A stretch of 64,000 bases of DNA from Castanea sativa. Its lineage: Eukaryota; Streptophyta; Magnoliopsida; Fagales; Fagaceae. A program made the position numbers and the translations under genes. Location of the stretch: positions 2,454,445 through 2,518,444 of the forward strand of contig NC_134015.1 in NCBI RefSeq assembly GCF_040712315.1, in the 5' to 3' direction. This document shows positions 23,161 to 35,780 of this stretch, piece after piece (positions within the stretch are counted from its first letter, which is position 1; every line of letters starts with the position of its first letter). The notes below the pieces were generated by a model that made no database searches, was not told the origin of the DNA, and saw only the letters and a list, made by a program, of their open reading frames with translations.

Positions 23161-23167
23161 CATTTTC
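22667..23167. other. Spacer with simple repeats
   Basis: Poly-A tracts, a CT run near 22900, a duplicated 'agtaaatatccagatt' (about 22990 and 23027) and a (TA)n microsatellite at 23124-23157. No convincing gene. Confidence 0.5.
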
Positions 23168-23759
23168 TCACGATTTCTCGGAAACCAAACGGTGGGGAGA
23201 GTTTGAACCACCTGTTCCACTCTCTCTACCTTGCCACCGACGAGGACCAAGCCTCCGTCACGCCGATCGGTCGTCGCACCATTGGGTTTCTTTGAATGAT
23301 GAGTTGTAGCTGCTACTGGTGATGAGTTTCATTTTGGGTTGGAGATGGGTTGTGGCTACTATTAGTGAGGGGTTTTGTTTTGAATTTCAATTCACAGATC
23401 TGGACTTGATTTTCTGTGTTGTTTGTGGAGTTTTCAAGGAGTATGTTGTGTTTGGTTACCCCAAAAGTGGAAGAAAGAAATGGAAAAAAATGAATTACAG
23501 ATTTTTTTTGGGGATAAACGTCAGAAAAAGGAATTAAAGATTGATTGCCAAGAAAGTGATTTAAAATAAAATAAATAAATAATGAACACGAGAGAATTAA
23601 GTCAATTAAATTTACTCTCAAGACTTTTTATTAAAAATATTGAGGAATTAATTCTGTTTATTTTTTTTTTATGCTGATGTAACAATTTTTTAGGTTAATT
23701 ACAATATTTTATTATTATTTTGTAAGTTTGCTAATTGTGCATACCGTTTATTACGTAGA

Positions 23760-24425
23760 TATAAATTATTGACATGTACTGTAACATATGAATCTAGAAA
23801 CAAAGCTATAAATCCAAAAAAAAAAAAAAAGACTACATGAAGCTACTAATTAGATCTATATTTCTAGAAACTAAACAAAACTAAGATCTAAGATACGGAT
23901 AGAAACATTAACAAATTCTCATGAAAATAAATTCATTAAAGTTTTGTTGAACAATACACACAACAGTAAATGTGATTTCTCAAAAAAAAAAAAAAAAGTA
24001 AAACTGAATACCTGGCAATAATAGAGTCTCCTTCAAACTTTTTTTTTCACACGTAAAATCTAAATAGAACCTTGTTAAAAAATATATTAACAGGGTTGTT
24101 TATCCTTATATTGTTTTGGCGGGAAAAGATAAAGACAAAAGAGAAGATATTGATAATTTGTTTATAGTTTATCTTAATTGCTTAAATGATAAGAAAAAAG
24201 GGTTAAAATTATCAATTTATAAAAAATATAATTTCTTTTAAGCTTGAGAATCTGGATTCCTGTCTGTTTGAAAGGGAATCCACATTCCCACTGAGAGGGG
24301 TTTAAGAGGGGAATTCAGATTCCCCTAGCATCTGATTCCCAAGCGTAATTTGCAACCAAACATAAGAATCTTTAAACATTCCTGAGAATCCTAAAACATT
24401 CCTCCATACCAAACGCCACATAAAG
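23760..24425. mobile_element. Transposon-like insertion upstream of CNL-B
   Basis: About 660 bp with no counterpart in units A or C, sitting between 'tagat' and 'ggttaacagtaaggc' of the cassette. Its 3' part has repeated GGAATC/GATTCC-type motifs and ends in 'ataccaaacgccacataa', the style of Tourist-like MITE ends, but clear paired termini were not found. No coding capacity. It lies ~440 bp upstream of the CNL-B start. Confidence 0.5.
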
Positions 24426-24866
24426 GTTAACAGTAAGGCTTAATTGATTGTTAAAAATAGCAACATCAAATTGACTACTATGAAAATATAAAGATCAAAT
24501 TTACTGTAGCCGTTAGATTATATCAAGGGCTGAGATTAAAGCTATTGCACGCTGTGGAACTTCTCTTCAGCTACTCCCAGGACCGAATAGCCTCATTTGT
24601 TTTCCTTCAGCTTTTCTTTTACTTCAGCGCGTGAGCCACGCTTATTAAAGTCATTATTTCTCAATAAATGAGCTAAAGACTTTGTGCGGTGCGCTGGATA
24701 TAATAGATGACTAGTGTGGACTAATAATGTAAAACCAGGACTTCATTGATAACAGGATTTGGTTTCTCCTGAATATTATCAACCGGCTCATTTATCATCT
24801 AGCTACTCTTTCACAGACTCTTCTCTCTCTTCTTGTGATATCCAGCAAATTTCCCATTTCCATTCT

Positions 24867-27785
24867 ATGGCTCGTGCTCTACTTTCTGCTATTGTGGAGC
24901 AGTTTGGTCCTTTCATTTCTTCAGAGTTCATCTTGACTGCAACTGTTAAACAAGAAGTCCAAAAGCTTGAAACCAAATTCCGTACCATCCAGGCAGTGCT
25001 CAATGATGCGGAGAAGAGGCAGCTGAAGGAGGAAGCTGTGAAGCTTTGGTTAGATAAGCTCAAAGGCATATCCTACGAGATGGACGACGTGTTGGATGAG
25101 TGGAACACTGCCATGATCAAAGAAGAGATTGAGAAACAACAAAAAGAAGATGAAAATGCTGAAACTAGCACTACTAAGAAGAGGAAGGTATGGTCCCTCA
25201 TCTCAGTTCCTAATCTTTTTTAGCATCGTGATATTGCTCATAAGATAAAAGAACTTAATGAAAAATTAGATGAGATTAACAAAGAGAGGGATATGTATGG
25301 GTTTTAATTGAGTAGGGCCATTGAAGTAGTTGAGAGACCAAAAACTACTTCTTATGTTGATATGTCTGATATTCTTGGACGTGATAAGGTTAAGGATGAG
25401 CTAGTGAGCATCATATTGGGCAAGGGTACTGAAAAAGAAAAATGCCCCCATGTCATCTCTTTGGTGGGCATGGGCAGTATGGGAAAAACGACTCTTGCCC
25501 AGCTAGCCTTTAATCATCATGAGGTGAAGGATCATTTTGAAGATAGAATTTGGGTTTGTGTTTCCGAACCCTTTGATCAATGTAGGGTTGCCAAAGCTAT
25601 CGTTGAAGCTTTGGGAGTTCGTGATTTTAACACTACTGAATTGCAAAGTCTATTGGAAAAAATTTGTGAATTAATTAGGGAAAAGAAGTTTTTTCTTGTC
25701 TTTGATGATGTGTGGACTGAAGACCAAGCACTGTTAAAGCCATTCAGAGATGCACTGAAAAATTGTGGTTCACAAAGTAGTAGAATTCTAGTCACCACAC
25801 GTAAAGACAAAGTTGCGAAGATGATGGAAAGTGCAAATACGATCAAGTTGGAGGAATTGTCTGAGGAAGATTGTTGGTTGGTGTTTAGAAAAATAGCATT
25901 TTCTGACAAGGATCCTAAGCAATGTGAGCAATTAGAAGTCTTTGGCAGGCAAATATCAAAGAAGTGTAAAGGCTTGCCCCTTGCTGCAAAAACTTTAGGG
26001 AGTCTCATGCATTTCAAGAAAAGTATAGAAGAATGGAAGAACGTTTTGGATAGCAATTTGTGGGAATTAGAAGATGTTGAAAGAGGTCTTTTTGCGCCAT
26101 TGTTACTTAGTTATTTTGATTTGCCCTCACCACTGAAACGGTGTTTCTCATATTGTGCTATCTTTCCGAAAGATCATGACTTTAATGTTAATGAGTTGGT
26201 ACATATGTGGACAGCACATGGATTTGTTGAGTCAATGGGAAATATGGAGGTAGAAATCATGGCAAGAGAATACTTTGATAATTTAGTCATTCGCTCTTTC
26301 TTCCAAAAATATATTTACAGGTACAGAATGCATGATATAGTGCATGACTTTGCACAATCAATTACTAAGAATGAATGCTTTATAATCAGTAGTGATATAG
26401 AGTCGAAATCAAATTATAATAATGCTCGCCATTTGAGATTAGTAATTCCAGAAAAAACGCAATTTCCTGTGTCCATTGATAATGCCAAAAATCTACACAC
26501 CCTTATCTTTTTTAATCAAGGTGGTTATAACATATCCAATTTATTCCAGAATTTTAGACTTTTACGGGTATTAACTTTGGAGTGTAGAATGGAACTTCCG
26601 CATATCGTGGAAAATTTAGTACATTTAAGGTATCTCAATTTGTTTGAGTGCAATGAGGTATTGTCTGAAACCATCTGTAATCTATGCAATTTACAATATT
26701 TGAAGATTACCCAAGCTTCCGATTCTATGTTCACAAAATTACCTTAGGGGATAGGTAAATTAATTAACTTAAGACATCTTGTTGGAAAAAATTTTCTGAT
26801 TCCAAGAGGGATTGGAAGATTGATTTCTCTTAGAGCATTAAGATGTTTCAGCATAAGTGAGGAGGATAGCGAAGGATGTAAACTTGGAGAATTAAAAAAT
26901 TTGAACCACCTGCAAGGGAATATTGAAATACGTGGGTTGGGGAACATGGTAGATGTAAGTGAGGTCGAGAATGCACAACTTAAGAAGAAGATACACCTTC
27001 GTGAAATGCTACTATCTTTTAAGAAAGGGAAGGATAGAGGATGGCAGGACTATTGGGTTCCGAATGCCGTCGACCCCAATGATAGAAGAATGGAGAGGGA
27101 TGTCTTAGTTTTAAATGCCTTAGAGCCACCTCAAGAGTTGGAGCAGTTAGACGTTAATTGCTACCAGGGCATCACAATGTCTCCTAATTGGTTGATGTTC
27201 TTAATCAAATTGAAAACGGTTTCTATTTGTTGGGCCACAAAGTTAATGAGTTTGCCTCCTTTGGGGAAGTTTCCGTTCCTCGAATCATTAAATATATGGC
27301 ATGTGTGTAGTTTGAAAAAAGTGGGTGTTGAATATTTCGGAATAGAATCTAAAAACAAGAAAGAAGACATAATATTCCCAAATTTGAAATATCTCAGTTT
27401 TGTGTCGTTAGAAGAGTGGGAAGAATGGATTGGGATTGGAGGAAAAGAAGACGCAGACTGTATTACAGTAATGCCTCATCTTCAATGCTTGGAAATTCGT
27501 GGCTGCAGAAAGTTAAAGTCGCTGCCGGACTTCCTACGTACAATTCCATTGAATAAATTGGAGGTCGCTGGCTGTCCAATTATCAAGGAGCGTTGCCAAA
27601 GAGAGACAGGAGAGGACTGGCACACCATTTCTCACATCCCAATCATCGATCTTAAAGAACATGATATTTGGGGTAACTCATTCTGCTTCTTAATCTCCTT
27701 ACGCTTCAATTATTTTGCAAACAAATACTATCAATTAAATAATCTCATTTTCCGGTTAAAATTCCCGTTGAAAATAAATTGCTAA
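24867..27785 (+). pseudogene. CC-NBS-LRR pseudogene (CNL-B)
   Basis: This copy is colinear with CNL-A from the ATG at 24867 and stays in one frame throughout. Three single-base changes create stops: TAG at 25221-25223 (CAG in A and C), TAA at 25305-25307 (GAA in A and C) and TAG at 26745-26747 (CAG in A and C). Any product from the true start would stop after about 118 residues, inside the CC region. The P-loop also reads GMGSMGKTT in place of GMGGMGKTT. Kinase-2, GLPLA, RNBS-D and MHD are otherwise recognisable. No indels disrupt the frame, suggesting recent loss. The window cannot separate true mutation from assembly or base-calling error, though three independent errors seem unlikely. Confidence 0.9.
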
Positions 27786-30075
27786 CAATGTAGATTGATG
27801 AATTTAACATATTCTCATAAATTTGAGTTAGCGTAGTTTATTGTTGTTGCTTAGATTCAGTTAGCTTGTGATGTATTCAAAATTGCTTGATGGGTACAAT
27901 AAATTTTCAGAAATGATTTAAAAAATAAAAGGCTGGACTTTTAGATGGAATAATCAACTGAACGTATCTCTAGATTTTCACTCATTTGCATTTAAATGTA
28001 AACAACTCAAAATCAAATGCCTACCTCTTTCTATTTCATTTGCGGTTTAATTTTTTTTATGGGTCTTGCTCATTTTCTTGATTTCAGAGGATTATTGTCG
28101 TCTCAGATCACCAGCACCTTTCACAAAGTAATTTATCAAATTTTGGCCAAACTCACAAAGACACTGTCAGCAATGGTTTTCTTAAGGGCATGAGTAAAGT
28201 TCATCCTCGGCTTGATTCGGCATTGCAAGTTTGAACTAGTAAAGGGTAACTTCTTCGTACTTCTTTCTTCCTCTTCTGCTGCTTTTGTCATTGGGCTGAA
28301 ATATCAATTAATTATCTCTCAAAAAAATCACACCAAAGAAATTACTAGCAACTTTCATTAGAGTAATTTATCAAATTTTGGCCAAACTCATAATAGGACT
28401 GTCACCATTGGTTTAATCTAGTAGGCCCAATATTTGCAACATTACCAGAATTTGTAAATGTATGAAAGATTTTTTCTTTATTTTAAAGAACCCAAACTGA
28501 ATGGTACTGAAACTTTATTAGTGGATTTTTATTATTGGCAAATGGTCTTGTTATTTAACATTAATATTTTACTTAATTTTGAGTAGGATTTTTCTCGTGT
28601 CTAAACTTAATACAATCCTTGCATCTCATTTAAATTTGCTTTTCTAAGTGATAAAGAAAATGCTGTACATTTTTTTAAGAACTGTGCAATTTTCACCAAT
28701 ATAACATAATTATAAATTTGTCAAAAAAAAAAAAAAAACAATGCCTAGCTTCCTGTTTCTTTTTTTTTTTTCTTATGTTCTCTTTTATTGCAAGGTATAT
28801 CCAAATATCATTTTTTATCTTTTGTAATGAGATGATTTTTCTTACTGTTTTTTTCCATCTATAATAACCTCATGCTAGGTGTTTAATTTTGTTGACCTTG
28901 TCTTGTCCTTGTTTAAACCATACATCAAATTCTATTATGTAGGGAAGTATATTTTGTGCTTGAGTAAAATTTCACACATGAATGCACTTTTGAGAAAGAC
29001 CTATAGAAGAAACTTGTTCATTTAATTGTGGCAGTAAAGCTTGCATATCGTATGACACATGAAAGGTTGGGTAGGTACTTGACAATCTACAACTTATGCA
29101 ACCTTCTATCCCTAATTTTGAGAGTTTGAATGTATAGTTGCTAATTTTCAGGCTTTTATGTTTCAACTTTAAAGTTTGATTTTGGATGCACATAGATTTC
29201 TTGTCTTAGTGATGTGTTTCTTGTCAATGAAGATGAGGAAGAGTGAGATGTTAACACCAAGGATAGAGGGCACAATTTGATAAATACTTGCTATCTACTG
29301 CAATCCATAGTTGCCTATTTTGAAAAGGACACCATAAGTAGTGGAGAGGAGAAGATAGGTCCAGTCCAAACTTCCTTGATCTTGGCACATAAATGTTGCT
29401 TCTTGTATTGGTAACTCTCTCTTTTCTATTCTTTTTCTTTTTTAATTTATTGTTGCATTTGTTTTTTATTCCATGGTCAATCATTTTTTTTTCCAACCTA
29501 ATAATACCCTAGGAATATTTTGCTCTCCATCAGTTTAGGAACAATACCCTAGGAATATTTAACAAAAATTGTGATTTTTAAAACACTATTTCACAATTTG
29601 AACTAAAATCTTGTTTTCAAAACACGATTTCAAATAACATGTGTAGGGAATGTGAAATAACGAGCGTGTACCAAGACTTTCCCTTTTTAATAAACTAATT
29701 CTAATTTCTAGGTCACAATTTCCTTTGCTTTGTCCATCCCAACTGGTTTTGAATGAAGGAGGGGACCCTTTCCATCCATGCAATCATAATTGAAGTGAAA
29801 ACTTTGACTAAACCAAAATAAGAGAAACTCTAAGCACACAAACAATTTGACAACAAGTTTCACACATGTTGAGGTGTTTAGTTTGTAATTTGAATGTCAT
29901 AAAGTGATTATAACGGTGATTCTAGAGGAAATTGATGTTGCTACCATTTATATCCTACTGAGTGCTAAAAAATTGTAAAATTTATTTTATCACCATCACA
30001 TGAACCTGCCATTTTTTCTCTGCAATTCAGAGTCTAATACATAACATAGTTGTGGCAAAATGCAAGTGAAAGTGT
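27786..30075. other. 3' spacer of CNL-B, no gene seen
   Basis: Colinear with 4550-6733, with a local duplication of 'atttatcaaattttggcc' near 28130 and 28366. AT-rich. No gene is supported. Confidence 0.5.
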
Positions 30076-30297
30076 GCGGGAAGTATATGCCAGACAAGGA
30101 AGTAAATACCGTTTCGTACCGGCCGAGATAGCCGGAATTTTTCGTACCGGTGAACAATCCGGTACCGGTAGACCTTCATTTCGTTTCGTTTTAAATACCG
30201 GACTATTCCGGTTTGTACCGGCCTTTCCGGCGAATTTCGGTCATTCCGGCCGAAAAATGCGTTTCGGCCCGGAATGTAATTCCTCTGCAACTTGAAA

Positions 30298-30337
<40 letters not shown>

Positions 30338-30640
30338 AGAAAGAAAAAGAGAAGGAGGCACGGTAGTGGCAGTAAGCTCAAGCGCAGTGTAGCTCAAACC
30401 AGCCGATGCAACATTTGAGTGGGGGAGAAGGAGAGAAACTGATCTGTGAGGGAAAGAGAGAAATAGATCTTAGTGGGATTATGGCCTTATGGGTTAGTTT
30501 TAAGTCTTTTGATGAGAAAAGTATGCGTGAGAGATTAGAGAGAGAATGAGAGAAGCAGATTTGTGAGGTAGAACTGGAGAAGTACTGAAGGTGAAGGACG
30601 TGGGCTACTGTGCAGGGATCTTAAGACAAGATTCAATTAA
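30076..30640. other. Unrelated insertion at the GH28 deletion junction (unit B)
   Basis: This replaces the 5.7 kb of GH28 sequence found in A and C. The first ~190 bp are strikingly rich in 'taccgg', 'ccggtacc' and 'ttccgg' motifs in both orientations. A (GA)n microsatellite (about 30306-30331) and a GA-rich stretch follow. A short ORF over the CCGG part reflects the repeat. It is probably a piece of a transposon, type unknown. Confidence 0.6.
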
Positions 30641-30918
30641 AAAAAAAAGTTTTCATTAAAATCACTTCTTTACCTTTTTTTTTTTTTTTTTGGAAACAAA
30701 TCACTTCTTTACCTATCAACAATTACTCGCCACACCTATCAAAAAAATAAATAAAAACAATTACTCGCCACATTGTTAGTGAATATTTTTATGTACCTAA
30801 ACTTATATTACAATTACTCACAACATTGTTAGTGAATATTTTTACTTACCTAAACTTATATTTGGCGATTTGATTGCAATTGAAATCTGTCACTCACATG
30901 ATTAATGCTTTCACGGCA

Positions 30919-30920
<2 letters not shown>

Positions 30921-30965
<45 letters not shown>
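30921..30965. repeat. (TA)n microsatellite (unit B)
   Basis: Counterpart of 12735-12793. A (GT)n run follows at about 31534-31557. Confidence 0.95.
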
Positions 30966-30969
<4 letters not shown>

Positions 30970-31690
30970 CTGTTAAAACTTTGCTATATTGAGATTTGAA
31001 CCCTGCTTCATTCTTGTCTAAATTCCTCATATTGAGGCTTCTGTTAGCTTATTTCATTTGAGGTTGGAGTAGGTTTGGAGATAAACCTTTAAACTCCTCT
31101 TATTTCTTTTTAATAGATAGGAATTTTGAAAATATAACTGTTGGATTGCATGTTCTTATTATATTCCACTTGAGATCAAAAATTAATAGCTATATTATTA
31201 ATCAATATTTAAATTTCAAGTTTTTGTAGTCTAAATTAAACATAAAAAATAAATTTATGGATCGAATAGTAAATAACATTCAATTAGTATGAAATTTGAC
31301 ATATGTGTTAAAAACATAAAAAATTTACAATTTAACTCTTAAAATTTCAAATTTCACTTTCTCAACAAAAAAAAAAAAAAATCAAAATTCACAATTTAAG
31401 GCTTAGATTTTCAAAATTCACATCTAAAATTTGTCCTCGTTGGTTGTAGTAGCAGCTTCAGTAGCTCTGTTTTTACTCTAGCATTTTACTTGTTTTAGGA
31501 TGGATGCTCTTGTTTTTGCATTGTTTTTTTTTTTGTGTGTGTGTGTGTGTGTGTGTGTTCTTCTTGATTTGTTTAATGAAAGTTACTGATTTATCAAAAA
31601 AGTTATTCACAATCTCTTTCATTTATTTTGTGTTTCTTTAGACTAACTTGTATGTATTATTTTATGCATTCATACTAAAGTATACATTTT
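30966..31690. repeat. Duplicate of the GH28 5' region (unit B)
   Basis: Colinear with 12794-13470. It is the only GH28-associated sequence left in unit B. Confidence 0.6.
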
Positions 31691-31917
31691 TTGTTATTTA
31701 AGTTGCAGTGTTTTAGTGAGCATGTATGATAGCCTGCTAAGTGTTGGCAAGGGAATAAGAAACCTACCCCCAAACCCAGTCCATAGACTATTTTAACCTT
31801 CCTTCTTGCAAACCAAATTCTTAACAAAAGACTAGAATTTCTATTTGCTGTGCCTAAATTTTTTGTTTACTGTTTTAGTGTTTATCTCTGAGTTTATCGG
31901 GAACAAATTATTACTTA

Positions 31918-32425
31918 GGCTCCGTCCGTTTGGAGTGAAAATAGAGAGGATGGAAAACAAAGAGAGGAAAATAGACATTTTTTACTGTTCGTTTGGAGAG
32001 AAAACAAAGGAAGAATGGAAAACCGGGAGGAAAATTTTCCTCCCGAGCCCACAAATATTTTCCTCTCAAATTGGGAGGAAAACTGTGGGAGAAAACTTTG
32101 GGATGGGGGCTTTTACTAAAAAGCCCCCATCCCACCTGATGCTTCTACTCTTTTTTTTTTTTTTTCAACATTGCTGAACGTTTTTTTTTTCTTCAACTTT
32201 ACTGAACGTTTTTTTTTTTTTTTAACATTACCTGAACATTTTATATCATGTACTGAGTACAAATAAATCTATTTCTTACATATTATGTAACAAGGGTATA
32301 ATAGTCAATTTATATAAATTACATTTTCCACCCTCCCACTTTTCCACCCCTCCAATCGGACACACAAGAGGAAAAACTAAATATTTTTCATCCTCCTACT
32401 TTTCCACCCCTCCAACCAAATAGAC
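31918..32425. mobile_element. Tourist/PIF-Harbinger-like element (unit B)
   Basis: Same element and site as 13704-14166, flanked by TTA on both sides. It keeps a ~45-bp internal piece ('ttttcctcccgagccc...') that is missing from A. Confidence 0.7.
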
Positions 32426-32570
32426 TCTTAGTAATATACTGTGGAGTCCTGGTTGTTTTAAGGGGTCCTATTATCACCTATGAGACCAATGTACAAGAAA
32501 TCTATATCGGACCTTCAAGTAGGGCCATTTAGAAACTTGACTACAAGGTACATGTGTGGTTCTCATCGTA

Positions 32571-32762
32571 CCACTACAACACATGGTCGCTCCAGAAGCT
32601 TATAAACCATGAGTGGGAGGGATTTCTTGCCGATGTGGGACTGCGGTGTAAAGCCCCCAGAGGGTGAAAATCCGTACGCTCCCATGTCGCTTGAGATTAA
32701 ACCGTGCGGGACTGGCTCCCCAAAGCGGATAAGTCCGATTAATTGGGGAAGTGTCCTCACAA
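32571..32762. other. GC-richer insertion replacing most of the array (unit B)
   Basis: About 190 bp with no match in A or C, placed where 2.4 kb (A 14310-16750) is missing. It contains 'gccgatgtgggactgcgg', a phrase common in plant LTR sequences, and is markedly less AT-rich than both flanks. Probably an LTR or MITE fragment. A minus-strand ORF over it has no recognised product. Confidence 0.5.
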
Positions 32763-33002
32763 TTTAAGATAGTAATTAGTTTTTTGCCTACATTATTATA
32801 GAATTTTCAACAAATATTTATAGATTAATACATATTACTCTTAAATATAGTCACTCTAAGATACGAATGTGAACGAGTAGTATTTTAGAACTTAACAGTT
32901 TGATAAGTTATCTCTTTTTAAGGAAAAAAAAAAGTTGAGTTTGAAATGAGTTTGGATTCATTAATAAATATATGTGAAACAAATTTGAGATTAAATTGCT
33001 AA

Positions 33003-33004
<2 letters not shown>
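32763..33004. repeat. Remnant of the ~535-bp array (unit B, left part)
   Basis: The 3' part of one monomer, from 'ttaagatagtaattag' to 'attgctaaat', directly before the Helitron-like element. Confidence 0.85.
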
Positions 33005-33067
<63 letters not shown>

Positions 33068-34297
33068 AGTGATGCAGAGAGAAACTACAATTGCAATTCT
33101 AAATTAGAATTTTAATCTATATTGTGTCACGTGTCAATGTAAATATGAAATTGGAGTCTGATTTTCCTCCATCTGTTGTAATTCCGACGTGTTTTTTTTT
33201 TCCACACCTGTGTATTTTCAGGTTCACCTCCCTTTTCCATACCCATGTATCAGGTTCACCTTTCTTTTCCACATCCACGTATTTTAGGATTACCTCCCTT
33301 TTCCATACCGATTCAGGCTCCTTAATATACAGCTCCCTTTTTCTTCAATCAATGCTATGGAATTTCAAAAGAATCTCTCGGTATCAATGATACATGTATT
33401 TGGGTATTTTTGTATCTTATATAAGAAGAGGTTCTCCAAATATTCCAATTGTACTTGTCTTTACAATTTTCATGGTCCTGGTTTGTGCTCTGCAAAACGA
33501 ATTCCAACAATTCCTAAGGTTTGATTACTGCTTTCTTTTATCTGCCTATATTGTTGTTCCTTTTTGTGTAAATTTTTTATTGTTTAATTATATAATTTTG
33601 TGGTTTTCCTATGATTGATGTTGCATGTTTATTTTCTTTCATTTGATTATAAAATTGTTTTATTTTCCTATCATTGATGTTGCATATTTTTTTTATTTTT
33701 CATAACATATTATCAGCACGAGTCTCTACCCAATTTCGAAAGGAAGTTGTAATTTCATTATTCTTCAAATATCAAAGATTATTTGTGTAGTTTTCTCAGC
33801 TCACTATAAGTTTTCTTATAAGGAATTAGTACTTATCCTATTTGTTTCTTTTTACGTTTTATACTCATAATTTTAATGATTTTTAATTGATTAAAATTTT
33901 TTTTTATGAGATTCACGTTATTCTATTGTTATATATTGTTATGAGATGTACGCTCACATTTAATTGATTAAAATATTTTGCTAAAAATGGTTTGTGATAA
34001 AGCAACTTAATCATAGCTATATGTACCATGTATGAATCAACCTTGAATATATATGTCTATGTAGCATTCTTTCATTAGAATTTTGTATGATAAAAATATT
34101 TGTTAAAAAATTACATAATGCTAAGTTTTATTAAACATGAATAAAGGAAGTCTTTTAAACATGACTAAACTCATGATTAGTAAATAAAATAAAATAAAAC
34201 CAATAGTATCACTTAGATAATAAAATGCAATATATTTATTTATATTATTTTATTAAATTATATCCATTCCTGTGCAGTAGCATGGGTTTCATGCTAG
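33005..34297. mobile_element. Helitron-like element (unit B)
   Basis: Same element and insertion point as 16991-18355. The 5' TCTATA runs into (TA)n rather than (TAA)n. The 3' hairpin is weakened (CCTGTGC-AGTA-GCATGGG) but CTAG-T is kept. An internal stretch near 33640 is deleted relative to A. Confidence 0.62.
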
Positions 34298-34918
34298 TTA
34301 ATATAATTTGGAACGAGATTGAGATTTATATATTTTTTAATATATTCAAATTTAAATTAGGGTAAATTACAATATAATTTACCCACCTATGATTTAGTCA
34401 AAATTTAAGATGCTTACCTGTGGTTTGAAATTTGATACTTTACTCACTTGAGGTTATCTTTATCCTTTTTTTTTTTCTTTTTGTATAGTACTTTACTTTC
34501 TAGAAATCAAGTACTAGGTAATTTTTTTAAAACTTTTTTTTTCTTTTGTAAATTTTGTATTATTAAGTGGATTATAAATATTTAAGATAGTAATTAGTAT
34601 TTTGCTTACATAATTATAGAATCTTCAACAAATATTTATAGATTAATACATATTACTCTTAAATATAGTCACTCTAAGATTTGAATGTGAACTAGTAGTA
34701 TTTTAGAACTTAACAATTCGATAAGTTATCTCTTTTTAAGAAAAATAAAATAAATAAAAAGTTGAGTTTGAAATGAGTTTGGATTCATTAATATATGTGA
34801 AACAAATTTAAGATTAAATTGCTAAAATTTATTATACTTTGTTACAAGATTGAGATTTATATATTTTTTAATAAATTCAAATTTAAAATAGGGTAAATTA
34901 CAATTTATCCACCTAATA
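34298..34918. repeat. Remnant of the ~535-bp array (unit B, right part)
   Basis: One full monomer and part of another, colinear with 18356-18980. Confidence 0.85.
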
Positions 34919-35133
34919 AATGCTCTCACCGCACCCCCTCACTCACACAACATTTTTACATAAAACAACAACAGTCTAGCCGATAACAATTTAGGCTAAT
35001 TTCCATACATAAGCATTATACTGTCTATAGACTTATATTGATTTTATTTAACTCCAAAACCACACTAAAGAAATTTCTTTTCAATCAAAGTCCTTTATTA
35101 TATGTACTTAAATTCTGTTACTTTTTTAATTCT

Positions 35134-35270
35134 TAGATACTCTTGAAGCATGGATAATAATTCTTCCTCCTCTCACATTCATGGTAATGTCTACTCATTA
35201 AATTCATAATAGAATCCACCATGATTGTGAAAGGAGGGAGCACAATTTCTCTGTGCTCCGAGTGTACCTA
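35134..35270. mobile_element. MITE-like hairpin (unit B)
   Basis: Inverted arms of about 55 bp: 'tactcttgaagcatgg..' then 'ctcctctcacattcatgg' on the left, and the inverse of 'ccatgattgtgaaaggagg..gtgctccgagtgta' on the right. Non-coding. Confidence 0.55.
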
Positions 35271-35567
35271 AGGATTTTCTCTTTTATAGATGCACATACC
35301 TAATGTTATGATAACAATGGAAAGCAAATAAAAAAAATCATGACTTGTATTGCCTTCGTGTGGTAGATACCAAACGGTATGTATTGCCAAAAATACTGTT
35401 CCGCCCTTCGCTACTTTTATATATTAGTGTAGATGATATGACCAACATGTAGCTGCCCCTTCATTCAATACAAGCTCTCTTTCCCTAACCTAGCTTTCTT
35501 CTCACAAACTCTCTCTAATTAACCAACCAAAACCTTCACACACTCTCTCGTTCCAAAGCTCTCTCAT

Positions 35568-35780
35568 ATGGAGGTGGAGGAGAATGGTAGGACTTTGTCT
35601 GACCTAAGGGAAACTGAGATCTGCTTGCTTGGACAACACAAGCTGGATGGTAACCGGAGTTATGTAGAGTGTTATGTGATTAAGGTCCCAGACCTTGAGG
35701 CTTGTACTCTGCCTTCTTATTTTTCTTGTCCTATATTCAAACAAAAACACAAGAAAAAGCAACCTTTGGCTTTGGCTTAG
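35568..35780 (+). CDS. Small conserved ORF, 70 aa, unknown function (unit B)
   Basis: Copy of 19658-19870, differing by Val for Met at residue 3 and Thr for Ile at residue 17, with four further silent changes. Full length and same leader. The neighbouring CNL-B is dead, yet this frame is intact. Confidence 0.45.
   Translation: MEVEENGRTLSDLRETEICLLGQHKLDGNRSYVECYVIKVPDLEACTLPSYFSCPIFKQKHKKKQPLALA

Larger units (their letters stand above)
1..23167. repeat. Segmental tandem duplication, unit A
   Basis: This is the first of three direct copies of a ~16-23 kb cassette. The first base of the window aligns with 23168 in unit B and 38979 in unit C, so the unit limits used here are set by that shared start. 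Unit A is the most complete copy. It holds the CNL gene, the GH28 pseudogene pair, the Tourist-like element, the tandem array with its Helitron-like insertion, the 70-codon ORF, the ~1.1-kb element, the solo-LTR candidate and the SINE. Colinearity with B and C can be read by eye in both coding and non-coding parts, so whole segments were copied, not just genes. Confidence 0.95.
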
